In this document: one piece after another, positions 1-8,856 of the stretch | Position numbering within the stretch: the first letter of the stretch is position 1 | Layout: each line of letters opens with the position of its first letter | Assembly: GCA_937951345.1 (NCBI GenBank) | Contig: CALFCF010000040.1 | Location: 1 to 64,000, forward strand | Origin: an uncultured Granulosicoccaceae bacterium | GTDB taxonomy: Bacteria > Pseudomonadota > Gammaproteobacteria > Granulosicoccales > Granulosicoccaceae | Direction: 5' to 3' | DNA length: 64,000 bases | The notes under the pieces: model-generated | Databases searched by the model: none | Told to the model about the DNA's origin: nothing | What the model saw: the letters and a program-made list of their open reading frames with translations, nothing else | Program-made: the position numbers and the translations under genes

Positions 1-787
<787 letters not shown>

Positions 788-1090
788 AAAAGTATTGTGC
801 TTTTGAGTGTTTCCACCCCGATGCACAAAATCGATAGTTGGGAACCAACCTGAGCCGACGGTCAACGAGTTGACTGCCGGGACTTGGTCGTCCCCGGAAG
901 TACCGATTTCCTGTTTATATAAACTCGGAATTAAACAAAGACTTTTAAAACATGCCTTTGACCTTCTCGTCCTTTTCAGAATGAGTTGGAAAAAAGCAAT
1001 GCTTTTAACAAGCTTCATTTAGGGTACTTCTTCAGTCAATTGGCAAACCAACCAGACCGGCACAAGCACCCATGTAAGTTACAAGATTCA

Positions 1091-1104
1091 ATTGTAAAAG
1101 AGCG
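1091..1104 (-). promoter_or_regulatory. rrn leader boxA antitermination element
   Basis: On the minus strand this reads CGCTCTTTTACAAT, very close to the E. coli rrn leader boxA (TGCTCTTTAACAAT). It lies about 300 nt upstream of the mature 16S 5' end, inside the predicted leader. In known systems boxA RNA recruits NusB/S10 and protects rRNA transcripts from Rho. The match is seen in the sequence; the function is inferred from position and similarity. Confidence 0.7.
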
Positions 1105-1382
1105 GCTGAAACTTTCGTTCAGCGGAGCCAAAGAAGTATAGGGCCCCTCATCTTAAGAGTCAATAGCTTACAAGCGACAATCCAGACTTCAAATTGTCCA
1201 GAGTGGCTTTCAAGCTACCCTGAGCACAAGCTTAACTCTTAATCCGTTTGTCAGCGGTTTTCTGCCGGTAATTAACCGCATCAAGCGCTGGATAAAAATA
1301 CATCCGGAATACTTATTCCGAAGATTTCTACCGCCGTCTGGCAGCTTGTAAAACTGGCCACCAGCCGTAAAAACGAATCAGC

Positions 1383-1410
1383 ATTATAGGGGCGAAAATA
1401 CTGCGGTCAA
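1383..1410 (-). promoter_or_regulatory. Predicted rRNA operon promoter
   Basis: The minus strand has TTGACC (1410-1405), a 16-bp spacer and a perfect TATAAT (1388-1383). It lies upstream of the leader and of 16S. Transcription would begin near 1375, giving a leader of about 590 nt. The short spacer and strong -10 box fit a growth-regulated rrn promoter, although the region just after the -10 is not a typical GC-rich discriminator. No other equally good sigma-70 site was noticed between here and 16S. Confidence 0.65.
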
Positions 1411-1454
1411 GCGTTTTGTGATCACCCTCCAAATTCGCAGTAATTGCTTCTTTT

Positions 1455-1715
1455 TTAAACGCTTTCAGATGGTGTCGTTTCGGTGAAATCCGTGTGTAAC
1501 GCTACATTGGAAATTTTGCAAAGTGACTGCATAGACTGTTGCACGTGCTCAACTAGCACACTGATTGGCTTCGGAAAAGTCGCTGTTCTGGAACGCAGCC
1601 GCTTGAAATGACCTGCGATAAGGTGAACGAAGGCTTGTTGTTCGCGTATTCCTTCATCTTCGCAAACAAGGTGCAACAGTCTATGCACCCAGCTTGGAAC
1701 TTTTGATGGTTTCAT
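1455..1715 (-). CDS. Doubtful small ORF, hypothetical protein (86 aa)
   Basis: An open frame starts with MKPSKVPSWVHRLLHLVCED on the minus strand, just upstream of the rrn promoter. No family is recognised and no Shine-Dalgarno sequence precedes the ATG (ATATACCTATCAGTAGATAG). It would be divergent from the CMD gene and shares about 55 bp of upstream DNA with it. It is listed because it is the only frame in an otherwise empty stretch; it may be noise. Confidence 0.25.
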   Translation of the reverse strand: MKPSKVPSWVHRLLHLVCEDEGIREQQAFVHLIAGHFKRLRSRTATFPKPISVLVEHVQQSMQSLCKISNVALHTDFTETTPSESV

Positions 1716-1770
1716 CTATCTACTGATAGGTATATCATTTCATTTCACATCCTATTCGGAGAATCCCAAG

Positions 1771-2076
1771 ATGTTTGATTTCAAAAACCTGCAAAAAATA
1801 CCCACACTTGCGCAATCTGCTCCCGAGGCTATGGAAGGTTTCAAGGCGCTTGACGCTGCGGCCATGAAAGACGGTGCAATCCCGAAAAAGTACAAGGAAT
1901 TGATGGCAATAGCAGTCGCACTGACCACGCAATGTGGCTACTGCCTGGAAGTACACCGCAAAGCAGCTTTGGCTGCGGGTGCCACGGAGGAAGAACTGGC
2001 CGAGGTTGTGTTCGTCGCAACAGCTCTGCGCGCTGGTGCAGCACTCACCCACGGCACACATCTGGTGTCCGACTAA
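1771..2076 (+). CDS. Carboxymuconolactone decarboxylase / AhpD-like protein
   Basis: A compact all-helical protein of 101 aa, the usual length for single-domain CMD-family members. The redox motif is C55-G-Y-C58 followed by E60 and H62, the arrangement found in AhpD-like alkylhydroperoxidases. The frame KELMAIAVALTTQ before it and LRAGAALTHG after it are typical of the fold. The start is supported by GGAGAA at 1758-1763, eight bases before the ATG. It is the first of three thiol-related genes on the plus strand (hydroquinone reductase and glutaredoxin follow), so a role in peroxide or quinone detoxification is likely. Family assignment is firm; the substrate is unknown. Confidence 0.9.
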   Translation: MFDFKNLQKIPTLAQSAPEAMEGFKALDAAAMKDGAIPKKYKELMAIAVALTTQCGYCLEVHRKAALAAGATEEELAEVVFVATALRAGAALTHGTHLVSD

Positions 2077-2209
2077 CCGATACGCCGGTAAATGAGTCAT
2101 TAATCTCAACACGACGACTGATGTCCCGGACAAATGCCGGGGCATCAAGCTCGCTACCGCGCTCATCCAACAGAACAGGCTAACCATCACGAAACCGGAT
2201 TAAATCACC

Positions 2210-3163
2210 ATGTCTACCGCCGAGTTATGCCACGTTGAAACAACTTCCTTTCACCAGAGTCTCGGCAGCAAGACGTTTCCAGTGGAGGATGGCCGCTATT
2301 GGTTATTCACCGCCAAGATCTGCCCGTTCGCTCACCGAACAGAAATCGTCCGTGTGTTGAAAGGGCTTGAGTCGGACATCGGCATCACCATTGCCGGCTC
2401 TATCCAGAGCGAGCAGGGGTGGCCGCTGTCGCAGCGCTACCCGGGTCATGGCAGCACTGATACACCGGTATCAGGCACAGACTTTCTGCCCGATATCTAC
2501 CAGATCGCCTCGCCGGGTTACACAGGGCGGGCTTCGGTGCCAGTCCTGTTTGATACCGCGAGCCGCCAAATCGTAAACAATGAGTCCGCAGAAATTATCC
2601 AGCAACTCGACAACAACTACGATACCGAAACAACCCTTTATCCTTTAAGCAAACGTGATGAAATCAAGCAGTTCTCTAAGTGGTTGTCTGAGGAGTTAAT
2701 AGGACCGATCTACCACGCCGGTTTTGCACAGCAGCAAACAACTCACAACGAAGCCTGCAATCGCGTTTTCGACGCCCTCGATGTTCTGGAAAATCATTTG
2801 GCACACGGTCGCCGCTATGCAATTGGTGACAGGATTACGCTGGCTGATGTTCACACCTTCCCGCATTTATGCCGATTCGATAGTGTCTACCACTCGCTCT
2901 ACCGACTGAACAGATACTTCTTGAGCGACTATCCGGCAATAAGCGAGTACATGGAGCGACTCGGATCCTTGCGTGCGTTTAGCGATACGTTTGATCTGGA
3001 AGCGATGAAAGAAGGCTATTTTCTGTCGTGGAACCAGCCCACTAACGGGAAATTCATACCACAGGGTCCACCGATTGATGCCGCAACCGGTCTTGCGCAA
3101 AAAACCACTCGGCAATTACTGAACACACTGGACAACGTGGAGAATTCCCGATGGCTGCAGTAG
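2210..3163 (+). CDS. Glutathionyl-hydroquinone reductase (GST superfamily, YqjG/Xi class)
   Basis: A 317-aa protein with an N-terminal thioredoxin-like domain carrying C38-P-F-A-H-R and a C-terminal all-helical GST domain. The CP(W/F)AHR motif and overall length (about 320-330 aa) mark the Xi-class enzymes, which remove glutathione from glutathionyl-hydroquinones using the active cysteine. Other family signs are the DxYxxxxPGYTGRASVPVLFD stretch and the NNESAEII segment. The 3' end overlaps the glutaredoxin gene by 13 bp, so the two are probably co-translated. It would act in the cytoplasm on quinone adducts. The ribosome-binding site is weak. Confidence 0.9.
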   Translation: MSTAELCHVETTSFHQSLGSKTFPVEDGRYWLFTAKICPFAHRTEIVRVLKGLESDIGITIAGSIQSEQGWPLSQRYPGHGSTDTPVSGTDFLPDIYQIASPGYTGRASVPVLFDTASRQIVNNESAEIIQQLDNNYDTETTLYPLSKRDEIKQFSKWLSEELIGPIYHAGFAQQQTTHNEACNRVFDALDVLENHLAHGRRYAIGDRITLADVHTFPHLCRFDSVYHSLYRLNRYFLSDYPAISEYMERLGSLRAFSDTFDLEAMKEGYFLSWNQPTNGKFIPQGPPIDAATGLAQKTTRQLLNTLDNVENSRWLQ

Positions 3164-3468
3164 CAACAATTGAACTGTATACCGCCTCAGAGTGCCTGCC
3201 TTGTGAGCGTTCAAAACAGCGTCTCAACGCAATGGGTGCAAGCTACAGTGAAATTAATATCGAGAACGATGCGCGCCTGTACGACGAGATGATCCAGCGA
3301 AGTGGGGGTGCTAAAACACTACCGCAGATTTTCATCAACAACCATCACATAGGCGGCTGCGAGGAACTAACCAGCCTGCACGAATCCGGCGGGCTGGATT
3401 ACTGGTTTGACGAACCCTTGCAGACCTTGCGTTGCGCTGTTGTTCGCGATGAAGTGGTGTGCAAGTAA
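3151..3468 (+). CDS. Glutaredoxin
   Basis: A 105-aa protein with the thioredoxin fold. The dithiol active site is C15-L-P-C18, the cis-proline segment is T-L-P-Q-I-F-I, and the glutathione-binding GGCEEL motif follows. The CLPC motif replaces the more common CPYC, so C15 is the likely nucleophile. The ATG lies inside the end of the hydroquinone reductase frame, preceded by GTGGAG at a spacing of about 10. It would reduce mixed disulfides with glutathione, possibly recycling products of the upstream enzyme; that link is inferred from the gene overlap. Confidence 0.92.
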   Translation: MAAVATIELYTASECLPCERSKQRLNAMGASYSEINIENDARLYDEMIQRSGGAKTLPQIFINNHHIGGCEELTSLHESGGLDYWFDEPLQTLRCAVVRDEVVCK

Positions 3469-3494
3469 CTCAACCCACTCCCGACCCAGGGTTG

Positions 3495-5258
3495 TTACTC
3501 GGCTGTGTGACGCGCCACAGTGGCATCCAATGACTCATTAACGCTGCGCATTTGCGCCAGTAATTCATTGGAAATCGATTTCAGCGCCGGCAGTTGCGAT
3601 GCGGCCAGTGGCTCCGGTGACGGGAGCTCCGTTTTAAGCGGATCAACATGCACGCCGCGAATACGTAATTCATAGTGCAGGTGCGTCCCGGTTACGCGCC
3701 CGGTGTTACCAACATACCCGATCACATCGCCGCGTTTTACTTCACGACCGGTTTTAGTATCGCCGTCTATCTTTGACATGTGCGCGTACAAGGTCGTGCG
3801 CTTGGAGTCGTGCTTGATAATGACAGTTTTACCGTAGGCGTTGCGGTTACCGGCAAACGAAATGTGTCCGTCAGCAACGGCGCGAATCGGTGAACCGTAG
3901 GGTGAGCCGTAGTCAACACCGCGATGAGCACGAATTTGGTGCAGTACCGGATGCATGCGCTCAGGATCGAATCTGGATGTAATGCGCACAACATCTACCG
4001 GGTGGCGGTTAAAGGTACGGCCCTTGGCCTTACCGTCCGGTGCGTAATATCGAGTTTTGCCGTTTTCATCGGTAAACCGGATCGCACGGTGCACACGGCT
4101 GCCACGCACAAATTCCGCAGCCAGGATGTCGCCGTCGCCGACGTATCTACCGTCGCGGTACAAACGGTCATAGACAATACTGAAGTGATCGCCCTTGCGG
4201 ATATCGCTACCGAAATCCAGCTCCCACTGGAATATATCCGCCAGGTTCATAATCGTGTTCTGCTTCAGCTGCGCTTTCTCGGCAGCGGCATACAACGATT
4301 GCTCTATCGTGCCGGAAGTCACTACACGCTCGTACTCAAGCGGCAGATGCACTGTCTCGACCGCGTAGCCGTCAGCAGTTTTGGCAAGCTTGACCCGCGT
4401 GTCACGGCTGACCTTGATACTCAACGATTTGAAATCGCCCTGCCAGTCCTGTGTGACTTCCATTTTCTGACCGACCTTCAGGCGTGTCAGGTGACGTTGA
4501 ATCAGTTCGTGTTCTTCCAACACACCCAGTTCAGCACGCGCCACACCGTTGTCGTTAAGTATTTTTGAAAACGAATCGCCTGCGACCACTTCAACCGTTT
4601 TGGTTTGATCCTGCTGCAATGGTTGCTTGACTTCCTCGATGCCAAACGATGGCTGCGGGAAGCTGGTTTGAGTTTCCAGCGGTGGCAGGAATCGCTCAGC
4701 GTTCTTGATGTCGTCAAGCATCGCCTGCTTTTCCAGCGGTGTCGCGTCTTTAGGGCCTATCAGGTCAACAAAGGTTTGTGGTGTGAACGCCTGTTGTAAC
4801 TGGTCCGGATGATTTTGATCCTGAACCGGGTCGTGCAATAACGCAGTCTGGATAGTATCTGCATCATCGAAACGAAAAGTCGGCTGCGGTATGGGTTTTG
4901 GTAACTGCGGTGCACGCAAAACAGTGTCATGAAAGGTTGCCGTTTTCACGGAACCCAGATCAGCCGTATTGTCGCGTGCGCCGTCTTTCGAGCCAGTCAG
5001 AATGCCGGCCATGCTGACCAGATAGAACGCCGCACCGGTGGCTATGCAGCCGGCACCGAATACGAACAAATATTGTCGCCCGGCGGATTGAGCCGAATTG
5101 TCCACTCGCACTGCTCCCAGTTTTTGGTTGCTGCTACGGAATTTTAACCCGACAGGCTGCGCAGTCAGTCGACTAGCCAAGCGGCCTGTAAATCCGGGCT
5201 GCGATTTCCTGGAAGGCGTCGCGCCGGGGCCATGTCCCGGCTTGAAATCGATTTGCAT
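3495..5258 (-). CDS. M23 family murein DD-endopeptidase (MepM-like)
   Basis: 587 aa. A basic cytoplasmic N-terminus of about 60 residues is followed by one membrane segment (near 62-87, YLFVFGAGCIATGAAFYLVS). Next come a Pro/Gln-rich linker, a LysM/OapA-like region (near 215-265) and a C-terminal M23 peptidase domain. Zinc ligands fit H445 and D449 in HRGVD and H528 in HLHYEL. The enzyme should cut cross-links in the periplasmic peptidoglycan during growth. It is about 100-150 residues longer than E. coli MepM, all at the N-terminus. In Pseudomonas this gene sits beside tyrS and anmK near an rrn operon; here both neighbours are missing. No clear Shine-Dalgarno precedes the ATG. Confidence 0.93.
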   Translation of the reverse strand: MQIDFKPGHGPGATPSRKSQPGFTGRLASRLTAQPVGLKFRSSNQKLGAVRVDNSAQSAGRQYLFVFGAGCIATGAAFYLVSMAGILTGSKDGARDNTADLGSVKTATFHDTVLRAPQLPKPIPQPTFRFDDADTIQTALLHDPVQDQNHPDQLQQAFTPQTFVDLIGPKDATPLEKQAMLDDIKNAERFLPPLETQTSFPQPSFGIEEVKQPLQQDQTKTVEVVAGDSFSKILNDNGVARAELGVLEEHELIQRHLTRLKVGQKMEVTQDWQGDFKSLSIKVSRDTRVKLAKTADGYAVETVHLPLEYERVVTSGTIEQSLYAAAEKAQLKQNTIMNLADIFQWELDFGSDIRKGDHFSIVYDRLYRDGRYVGDGDILAAEFVRGSRVHRAIRFTDENGKTRYYAPDGKAKGRTFNRHPVDVVRITSRFDPERMHPVLHQIRAHRGVDYGSPYGSPIRAVADGHISFAGNRNAYGKTVIIKHDSKRTTLYAHMSKIDGDTKTGREVKRGDVIGYVGNTGRVTGTHLHYELRIRGVHVDPLKTELPSPEPLAASQLPALKSISNELLAQMRSVNESLDATVARHTAE

Positions 5259-5344
5259 AGCGCAGTGAAATAAGTTTATTCAGTATCCCGCTTTTCCGGA
5301 GCTTACCCGGCGCGTTCCGGCGTTTTGCCGTCTCACTTGAAAGC

Positions 5345-5370
5345 CATCAGCTAAAAAGGCCTAGCTGATG
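5345..5370. repeat. Perfect 9-bp inverted repeat upstream of the M23 gene
   Basis: CATCAGCTA (5345-5353) and TAGCTGATG (5362-5370) form a perfect dyad with an 8-nt spacer, about 90 bp upstream of the M23 ATG. It could be an operator or a leader hairpin. There is no T-run directly after it on either strand. Confidence 0.6.
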
Positions 5371-5699
5371 AAGAGCCAGGCCGATGAAAGCAAAGTTTCA
5401 ATAAGCCCTAAGCTACTGGATCCTGATGCCTCCCTGGACCCCTCCGATTATCTTTTCCCTGACGTTTTGTCGTTCTTTTTTAGTTTTTTTGTTGTTGTAA
5501 TTGCCTGCGAGAATAACCTGACTTACCGTTGCAAAGATAATCCAAAAAGCAGTCAGTTCCCTAAACTCACAGGTAACTTCGAAGTTTAGAACAAATCGCG
5601 GTAATTTCTGTAATTTTTAACAAAAAATTCAGTGGGGCTGTGGACAAGTTGCCAGTGAGGATTTCGCCATACGCACCGAGTATATTCCCTACCCTGCGT

Positions 5700-5720
5700 A
5701 TTGTTCTATTTTTGAACAAT
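5700..5720. promoter_or_regulatory. ATTGTTC-N7-GAACAAT dyad
   Basis: A perfect 7-bp inverted repeat (arms 5700-5706 and 5714-5720) with an AT-rich 7-nt spacer. The 14-bp centre-to-centre arm spacing suits a dimeric regulator. It lies in the middle of the erpA/M23 spacer, about 440 bp upstream of the M23 start, so the controlled gene is uncertain. Confidence 0.4.
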
Positions 5721-5999
5721 CCGTTGCTGAAATTCCCGTGATCGACGCTAGTAGCGTCACACGCAGTCGCACGAATTACGCGAGTACGAAAAACGCGAAC
5801 GGATTAAGCCAACTGATTGCTGATCTGATTACTGATGCAAGATACAGGAAGGGTTTGCGGGTGTTTAAAGCAAAACCCCTTTTAATTGTTGAATCTCGGG
5901 TACCGTTTACTCACAACCGAGTGTAACTGCTCGAGCAGGATTCGCGTAAAAGAGCCGAGCACGCCGCTCAAGGCAGCGCTCACCTGTCAAAGCGAGATA

Positions 6000-6031
6000 C
6001 AAAACAGCCGGGTTCTCAGGCGATACCCGGG
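6000..6031 (-). terminator. Probable terminator after erpA
   Basis: On the minus strand, 20 bp past the erpA stop, CCGGGT (6030-6025) pairs with ACCCGG (6013-6008) across an 11-nt loop, followed by CTGTTTTG. The stem is short and the T-run modest, so it is a probable rather than certain intrinsic terminator. Confidence 0.5.
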
Positions 6032-6050
6032 ATAGGAGAGATTTTAAATA

Positions 6051-6419
6051 TCAGACCGAGAACGAGCTGCCGCAGCCACAGGTAGTGGTTGCGTTGGGGT
6101 TTCGGATAACAAACTGCGAACCTTCCAGCCCTTCGGTGTAATCGATTTCAGCACCGGTCAGGTATTGGAAACTCATCGGGTCAATCAGCAATTTCACGCC
6201 TTCCTTCTCAACCGCGGTGTCTCCGTCCTGCACCATCTCGTCGAACGTAAAACCGTACTGAAATCCGGAACAGCCACCACCGGATATGAAAACACGCAGC
6301 ATCAATTCAGGATTACCTTCTTCCTCGATCAGAGATTTGACCTTCAACGCCGCCGCTTCGGTGAACACCAATGGATCGGGCATTTCAAAATCATCAAGGT
6401 TTTCTACTTCTGCATTCAT
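6051..6419 (-). CDS. erpA: Iron-sulfur cluster insertion protein ErpA
   Basis: An A-type Fe-S carrier of about 122 aa. The three conserved cysteines are present in [10 protein letters not shown] and in the C-terminal CGCGSSF. ErpA passes Fe-S clusters to target enzymes such as those of isoprenoid synthesis and respiration. The start [10 protein letters not shown] at 6419 is chosen over the longer in-frame start at 6470, because family members begin about here and the extra residues show no similarity. Placement between argC and the M23 gene matches the Pseudomonas order, which separates ErpA from the paralogues IscA and SufA. The 6420-6648 spacer is AT-rich, with a TATAAT on the minus strand near 6590, a possible promoter. 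Confidence 0.93.
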   Translation of the reverse strand: MNAEVENLDDFEMPDPLVFTEAAALKVKSLIEEEGNPELMLRVFISGGGCSGFQYGFTFDEMVQDGDTAVEKEGVKLLIDPMSFQYLTGAEIDYTEGLEGSQFVIRNPNATTTCGCGSSFSV

Positions 6420-6648
6420 TATCGGATCTCTGAGAAACTGGCAGGGCGGCTTCGCTACCTGAAACGGCAAGCTATCTTAACCTAGTAAATACGTCAAGTA
6501 TTATGGGGGCGACCAGCAGAAACCCCAACATTTTTTCGTAAAGGATTTTAAAGTCGTTTAAAAACGGCGTTAAACGGTAGTAAATAGTATTATATAACTA
6601 CTTTTATTCTTTTTATAACCCCGTCTACCGAGCCTTATTTGCCGTTTA

Positions 6649-7584
6649 TTACTCATTAGACGCATCAACATCGGTATCGATCCGCCACGGGAAGAGCTTT
6701 GCGACCGGCTTGATCGTAGGACTGTAGGCCGATTCAGGTTCAACAGCAAAGCCGATCATCTCCGGTGTGAAATCATCCGGAACCTCAACGGTCACCACGA
6801 AGTTTTCCAGATAACGAAAATCAAAATCAGGGTAACGCCCGAGACCGGATGCAATCACTGCGAGTTGCGGTGATAGCGGGCTTCCGGATTCCAACAGATC
6901 ATTGGCTGCATCAGGCAGTAATTCAACACCCTCGCCAGAGGAGACCTGCCGGTCTATCCAGTCGGAAGGTGAATACGATTGATCGTGCGTCGTTGCACCT
7001 GAATCACTGTCCCTTTGCGCCCCTTTGGCCCCTTGCGCCAAACTGTCTTGCGATTCGGCTTTTGGAGAAAGGGTTAGCGAACCAATATTGATTGATCGGT
7101 ACTCGCCTGCAGCGTCAGTACCTTCAATGACGACCGTCTGATCACCACTGACACGCTTGCGACCACGCGGCTGCGTCAGTCGCCATTCAATAGAAAAGCG
7201 CTGTTGCCCCAGATCGGAAATAGTCATTGCATCAATAGCAATGCCTTTGCGGTCATCGCCCGCCTTTGCAAGGTTACGAAACATGACCAGCTCCTGGCGC
7301 TCACGTGAACGGGTTAATCGCAGGTCAGTCAGATCGGTTTGCAGATCACGAATGGTTTGTTCATCACTGTAACGTTGCGCTGTCAGCAGATGTACTTCGT
7401 CTGAAAGTTGCCGGTTCTGTTTATCCAGCTCGTTAAACTGACGCTCCTGGGTCAACGAGATGGTCGCGGGACCATCGCTCGTGCCACTACCGACGACCCA
7501 ACCCGCTAAAAACACAGTCAAAACGCCCAGGCCCATCATCAGCGGCCGGGTTATGTGGGAATTGTCTAACGGTGTGAGCGTCAT
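6649..7584 (-). CDS. DUF6776 family membrane-anchored protein
   Basis: 311 aa. One N-terminal membrane segment (about residues 13-31, LMMGLGVLTVFLAGWVVGSG) is followed by a coiled coil (about 40-105, rich in Q, L, R and E) and a periplasmic beta-rich domain. A long Ser/Gln/Asp-rich insertion (about 175-215) lies within the domain. Proteins with this layout lie between argC and erpA in Pseudomonas and are classed as DUF6776; their role is not established. The acidic C-terminus ends TDVDASNE. Family identification comes from layout and synteny, so it is good but not certain. Confidence 0.75.
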   Translation of the reverse strand: MTLTPLDNSHITRPLMMGLGVLTVFLAGWVVGSGTSDGPATISLTQERQFNELDKQNRQLSDEVHLLTAQRYSDEQTIRDLQTDLTDLRLTRSRERQELVMFRNLAKAGDDRKGIAIDAMTISDLGQQRFSIEWRLTQPRGRKRVSGDQTVVIEGTDAAGEYRSINIGSLTLSPKAESQDSLAQGAKGAQRDSDSGATTHDQSYSPSDWIDRQVSSGEGVELLPDAANDLLESGSPLSPQLAVIASGLGRYPDFDFRYLENFVVTVEVPDDFTPEMIGFAVEPESAYSPTIKPVAKLFPWRIDTDVDASNE

Positions 7585-7815
7585 GGCAGAGTCAAGACGG
7601 GATTGCTGTCATCACAGGAATAGTGCTTGTGATGCAACAAGATTCATACCAGCGCTGTTGCCAGACAATCGCTGTGCGAACGCCACACGGAGCGCGATAA
7701 GAATCGACAGATCGTTCCACCACCCATTGCCGCAATGCCCAATGCCGGCAATATCGACGTGTGTTACGTCAAAACTATGGGCAGGAGAATATGACGGCGA
7801 GGGTACTACCGAAAA

Positions 7816-8856
7816 TTACGGCAGCAGTGCGATGGACTCGAGTGCGGTTTTTTCTTCAAAGCCGAGCATCAGGTTCATATTCTGTACTGCCTGACCGGCA
7901 GCACCTTTAACCAGATTATCTTCAACCGTCAGCACCACCACCGTATTGCGGTCCTGTGGTTTAAATACCGCCATCCGGCAGTGGTTTGCACCTTTAACGG
8001 AACGCGTTTCCGGGTGGCTTCCGGGTGGCATGACATCAACAAACCACTCATCGCGGTAACGCGATTCAAACAGTTCCTGTAACGCTGCCTGATCGATGCT
8101 CGTATCGGTTAACGTTGCGTACAGCGTTGCATGGATGCCGCGAACAATGGGCAACAAATGCGGTGTAAATGTCAGCTGCACATCGGCGTCTGTTATTTGA
8201 TCAAGGCCCTGCTCTATTTCAGGTAAGTGGCGGTGACCGGCAACCCCGTAAGCACGAAAGTTGTCAGACACTTCAGCATGCAGTGTGGCGACACTGGCAC
8301 TACGCCCGGCACCACTGACACCCGACTTGGCATCAGCTATCAGAGACTGTGTGTCTACCAGAGCGGCTTCTAGAAGCGGCAGGAACCCGAGTTGTATGCA
8401 GGTGGGATAGCAACCGGGGTTGGCAACCAGCGTGGCTTGTCGAATGGCATCGCGGTTAATTTCCGGCAATCCGTAAACGGCGCCCTGCAGAAGATGCGGT
8501 GACGCATGCGTCTGGCCATACCATTTTTCCCAGACGGCAACATTTTTAAGGCGAAAGTCAGCAGACAGATCAACAATCTTCACGCCCTGCTGCAATAGGT
8601 CGTCAGCCGTTAACATGGCTGTACCGTTCGGTGTTGCGTAAAACACAAGATCAAGACGTGACAGATCCGTGTTCGCCGGGTCGGTAAAACACAAATCCGT
8701 CAGACCCCGCAGACTCGGGAACAACTCATCAACACGGGTACCGTCATTGCTGCGCGAACAGATAACGGTAATTTCGACCTGTGGATGATTGAGTAAAATA
8801 CGTAACAGTTCAACGCCGGTATAACCGGACCCACCAACGATACCGACCTTTTTCAT
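7816..8856 (-). CDS. argC: N-acetyl-gamma-glutamyl-phosphate reductase
   Basis: 346 aa, full length for the long-chain ArgC type. The N-terminal nucleotide-binding loop is [15 protein letters not shown], and the catalytic cysteine is C149 in [15 protein letters not shown] and GHRHLPEI are also family signatures. It reduces N-acetylglutamyl phosphate to the semialdehyde in arginine synthesis, using NADPH. The ATG overlaps the chpA stop by four bases (ATGA), so argC is translated as the last gene of the chp operon or from a promoter inside chpA. In Pseudomonas argC is not next to chpA, so this junction is a lineage-specific joining. Confidence 0.97.
   Translation of the reverse strand: MKKVGIVGGSGYTGVELLRILLNHPQVEITVICSRSNDGTRVDELFPSLRGLTDLCFTDPANTDLSRLDLVFYATPNGTAMLTADDLLQQGVKIVDLSADFRLKNVAVWEKWYGQTHASPHLLQGAVYGLPEINRDAIRQATLVANPGCYPTCIQLGFLPLLEAALVDTQSLIADAKSGVSGAGRSASVATLHAEVSDNFRAYGVAGHRHLPEIEQGLDQITDADVQLTFTPHLLPIVRGIHATLYATLTDTSIDQAALQELFESRYRDEWFVDVMPPGSHPETRSVKGANHCRMAVFKPQDRNTVVVLTVEDNLVKGAAGQAVQNMNLMLGFEEKTALESIALLP

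Larger units (their letters stand above)
5259..6050. other. Long intergenic region upstream of the M23 gene
   Basis: About 790 bp without a convincing gene, between the end of erpA and the start of the M23 gene (both minus strand). It holds two inverted repeats (5345-5370 and 5700-5720) and a hairpin near 5850-5882 in which AAGGGTTTGC pairs imperfectly with GCAAAACCCCTT. A terminator-like hairpin at 6008-6030 follows erpA. In Pseudomonas the matching place holds anmK; no trace of it is visible here. A 73-codon frame at 5368-5589 on the plus strand is judged spurious. Confidence 0.6.

Noticed and set aside
5368-5589. 73-codon plus-strand frame with a hydrophobic stretch
   Set aside because: It overlaps the M23 promoter region and starts inside the inverted repeat; no family and only a weak ribosome-binding site.
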